From NCBI GenBank assembly GCA_964474695.1, contig CAYYTK010000026.1, positions 1-64,000 of the forward strand: a stretch of DNA of 64,000 nt. The letters are read 5' to 3'. Shown piece after piece: positions 62,621 through 64,000 of this stretch. The notes beneath the pieces were generated by a model. It did no database searches. It was not told where the DNA came from and saw only the letters and a list, made by a program, of their open reading frames with translations. The stretch is from DAOUBP01 sp964474695 (GTDB lineage: Bacteria > Chloroflexota > Anaerolineae > CG2-30-64-16). Each line of letters begins with the position of its first letter. Positions within the stretch are counted from its first letter, which is position 1. The position numbers and the translations under genes were made by a program.

Positions 62621-64000
62621 ATGTCATCCATCAGCGAGCCGCCGCCGATCGCCATGACGCAGCCGGGAGCGGGACGCATCCTGCGCCGCTGCTTCGGCTA
62701 TCTGCGCCCCTACTGGCGGCACACCGGCGCCGCGTACTTCACATTGTTGGCCGTCACCGGCCTGACGCTGCTGATCCCGCAGCTTATCCGCCGGGCGGTG
62801 GATCGGGGGATCGGCGGACAGGATCAGCGCGCCTTGGGCGCTGCGGTGATGGCGATCCTGGGGTTGGCGCTTGTCCGCGGCCTGTTGAACTTCATTCAGG
62901 GACGCAGCACCGAAATCGCTTCCCAGGGGGTCGCCTACGACCTGCGCAACGCGCTTTACCGGCAGTTGTCCACCCTTTCCTTCTCGTATCATGATCGCGC
63001 CCAGGTGGGGCAGCTTCTGTCGCGCGCGGTGCAGGATGTGGATCGCATCCGCTTCGTCACCGGCCGCGCGTTCCTGCGCCTGGCCGAGGGCGCTGTGCTG
63101 CTGTTGGGCACCGCCATCGTGCTGTTGACGATGAATCCGCTGCTGGCGCTGTTGGCCCTGGGCGCCATGCCGCTGCTGGCGCACCGCGCGCTCTACATCA
63201 GCCGCCGCCTCAGGCCCCTGTCGCTGGCCGTTCAGCAGCAACTGGCCGTGCTGACGACCCGGCTCGAGCAAAACCTGCGCGGTGCGCGCGTCGTGAAGTC
63301 GTTCGCTCAAGAGGATGCGGAGATCGGCCGCTTCGACCGGGAGAATGGGCGTTGGTTTGACCTCTCTGCCGCGGCGGCCCGCCTGCAATCGCTGAATACC
63401 CCGCTGCTTGATCTCATCGCCAACCTCGGCACCGTCTTCATCATTTGGTATGGCGGTTCGCTGGTGGTGCGCGGCCGGCTGACCCTGGGCGAGCTGGTCG
63501 CCTTTTCCACCTATTTGGGCCAGCTCTACGTTCCGGTGCGGCGGCTGGGAATGATCCTGCCAGCGATCGCAATGGCGATCGCAGCCGGCGAGCGCATCTT
63601 CGAGATCCTGGACGCGCGCTCGGAGGTGCGTGAGGCGCCGGACGCGATCCCGCTGCCGACGCTGCGCGGAGCGGTGCGCTTCGAGCATGTCTCTTTCAGC
63701 TACTTCGGCCGGCACCGGGTGTTGGACGACGTCTCGTTCGACGTGCAGCCCGGCCAGGTGGTCGCGCTGCTGGGCATGACCGGGTCGGGCAAGTCGTCCA
63801 TCATCAATCTGATCCCGCGGTTCTACGACCCGACCCGCGGCCGCATCACGGTCGACGGCTACGACGTGCGGTCGGTGCAACTCAGCTCCCTGCGCGACCA
63901 GGTGGGCATTGTGCTGCAAGAGACGGCGCTCTTCGCGACCACGATCCGTGAGAACATCGCGTTCGGCCGGCCGGGCGCCGGCGAGGCGGAGATCATCGCC
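62621..64000 (+). CDS. ABC exporter half-transporter (partial, runs off the window)
   Basis: 460 codons, no stop before the right edge. The ATG at 62621 lies two bases after the ABC-F stop. Residues about 25-320 are a six-TM type IV exporter domain (YFTLLAVTGLTLLIPQLIRR; FSYHDRAQVGQLLSRAVQDV, LEQNLRGARVVKSFAQEDAE). The nucleotide-binding domain begins at VRFEHVSFSYFG, with Walker A LLGMTGSGKSSIINLIPRFY and Q-loop VGIVLQETALFATTIRENI. Signature and Walker B lie beyond the window. A multidrug/lipid MsbA-like exporter; usually one half of a heterodimer whose partner follows. Confidence 0.93.
   Translation, partial: MSSISEPPPIAMTQPGAGRILRRCFGYLRPYWRHTGAAYFTLLAVTGLTLLIPQLIRRAVDRGIGGQDQRALGAAVMAILGLALVRGLLNFIQGRSTEIASQGVAYDLRNALYRQLSTLSFSYHDRAQVGQLLSRAVQDVDRIRFVTGRAFLRLAEGAVLLLGTAIVLLTMNPLLALLALGAMPLLAHRALYISRRLRPLSLAVQQQLAVLTTRLEQNLRGARVVKSFAQEDAEIGRFDRENGRWFDLSAAAARLQSLNTPLLDLIANLGTVFIIWYGGSLVVRGRLTLGELVAFSTYLGQLYVPVRRLGMILPAIAMAIAAGERIFEILDARSEVREAPDAIPLPTLRGAVRFEHVSFSYFGRHRVLDDVSFDVQPGQVVALLGMTGSGKSSIINLIPRFYDPTRGRITVDGYDVRSVQLSSLRDQVGIVLQETALFATTIRENIAFGRPGAGEAEIIA

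Noticed and set aside
60882..62627. 581-codon minus-strand frame opposite the ABC-F gene
   Set aside because: Mirror frame of a gene with two complete ABC cassettes.

Overview
This window looks like a chromosomal segment of a GC-rich, probably anaerobic or facultative bacterium of the Chloroflexota (Anaerolineae/Caldilineae-like). That placement is inferred from gene content: cohesin-domain exoproteins (one ending in a YLPLIVR tail), a DUF4143 ATPase, a UroD/corrinoid/RACo methyltransferase locus, a tungsten-type aldehyde oxidoreductase operon and giant GAF/PAS hybrid kinases. I found no rRNA, tRNA or CRISPR array.

Layout. 0-3.7 kb: four tandem secreted cohesin-domain proteins. 3.7-7.7 kb: a minus-strand run of small hydrolase/APH/RDD genes mixed with acetyltransferase, VOC and CPBP remnants that have lost their middles or been fused to one another. 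7.7-12.2 kb: accessory region with a DUF4143 ATPase behind twin palindromic operators, a transposase scrap, an integron-type attC-like site followed by an AT-richer coiled-coil gene, a 184-bp MITE with a 9-bp target duplication, and a nucleotidyltransferase pair behind a palindrome-covered promoter. 12-18.9 kb: lipoproteins, rhodanese, Crp/Fnr regulator, C45 acyltransferase, ABM and flavin monooxygenase. 19-21.4 kb: a translationally coupled cellobiose 2-epimerase/GH130 phosphorylase pair (beta-mannan disaccharide use). 21.5-25 kb: a collapsed DtxR-NRAMP fusion, an HtrA protease and a truncated flippase-like gene.

25-35.2 kb is the most coherent metabolic locus: a flavoprotein fused to a GltD-type Fe-S domain, three corrinoid proteins (two almost identical), two UroD-fold methyltransferases, DUF1638, a GntR regulator with a perfect palindrome between divergent promoters, and a RACo-type ferredoxin-ASKHA reactivator. 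Together they form a methyl-transfer system for an unidentified methylated substrate. 35-47.5 kb: an FGGY kinase; a minus-strand redox operon (polyferredoxin, aldehyde ferredoxin oxidoreductase, flavodoxin, then GlcF/GlcD); an arabinokinase-like GHMP kinase overlapping a GalU-like nucleotidyltransferase; a HAD phosphatase. 47.6-59.5 kb: a minus-strand signalling operon (SpoIIE-type phosphatase, 2290-residue hybrid histidine kinase, Hpt protein, REC-cyclase-HD protein). 59.7-64 kb: branched-chain aminotransferase, ABC-F ATPase and an ABC exporter cut by the window edge.

A recurring theme is gene scars: at least eight loci keep a recognisable start and/or end of a family with the middle missing, often fused to a different family. 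This is either pervasive small-scale deletion in the genome or assembly collapse, and is the feature of the window most worth checking.
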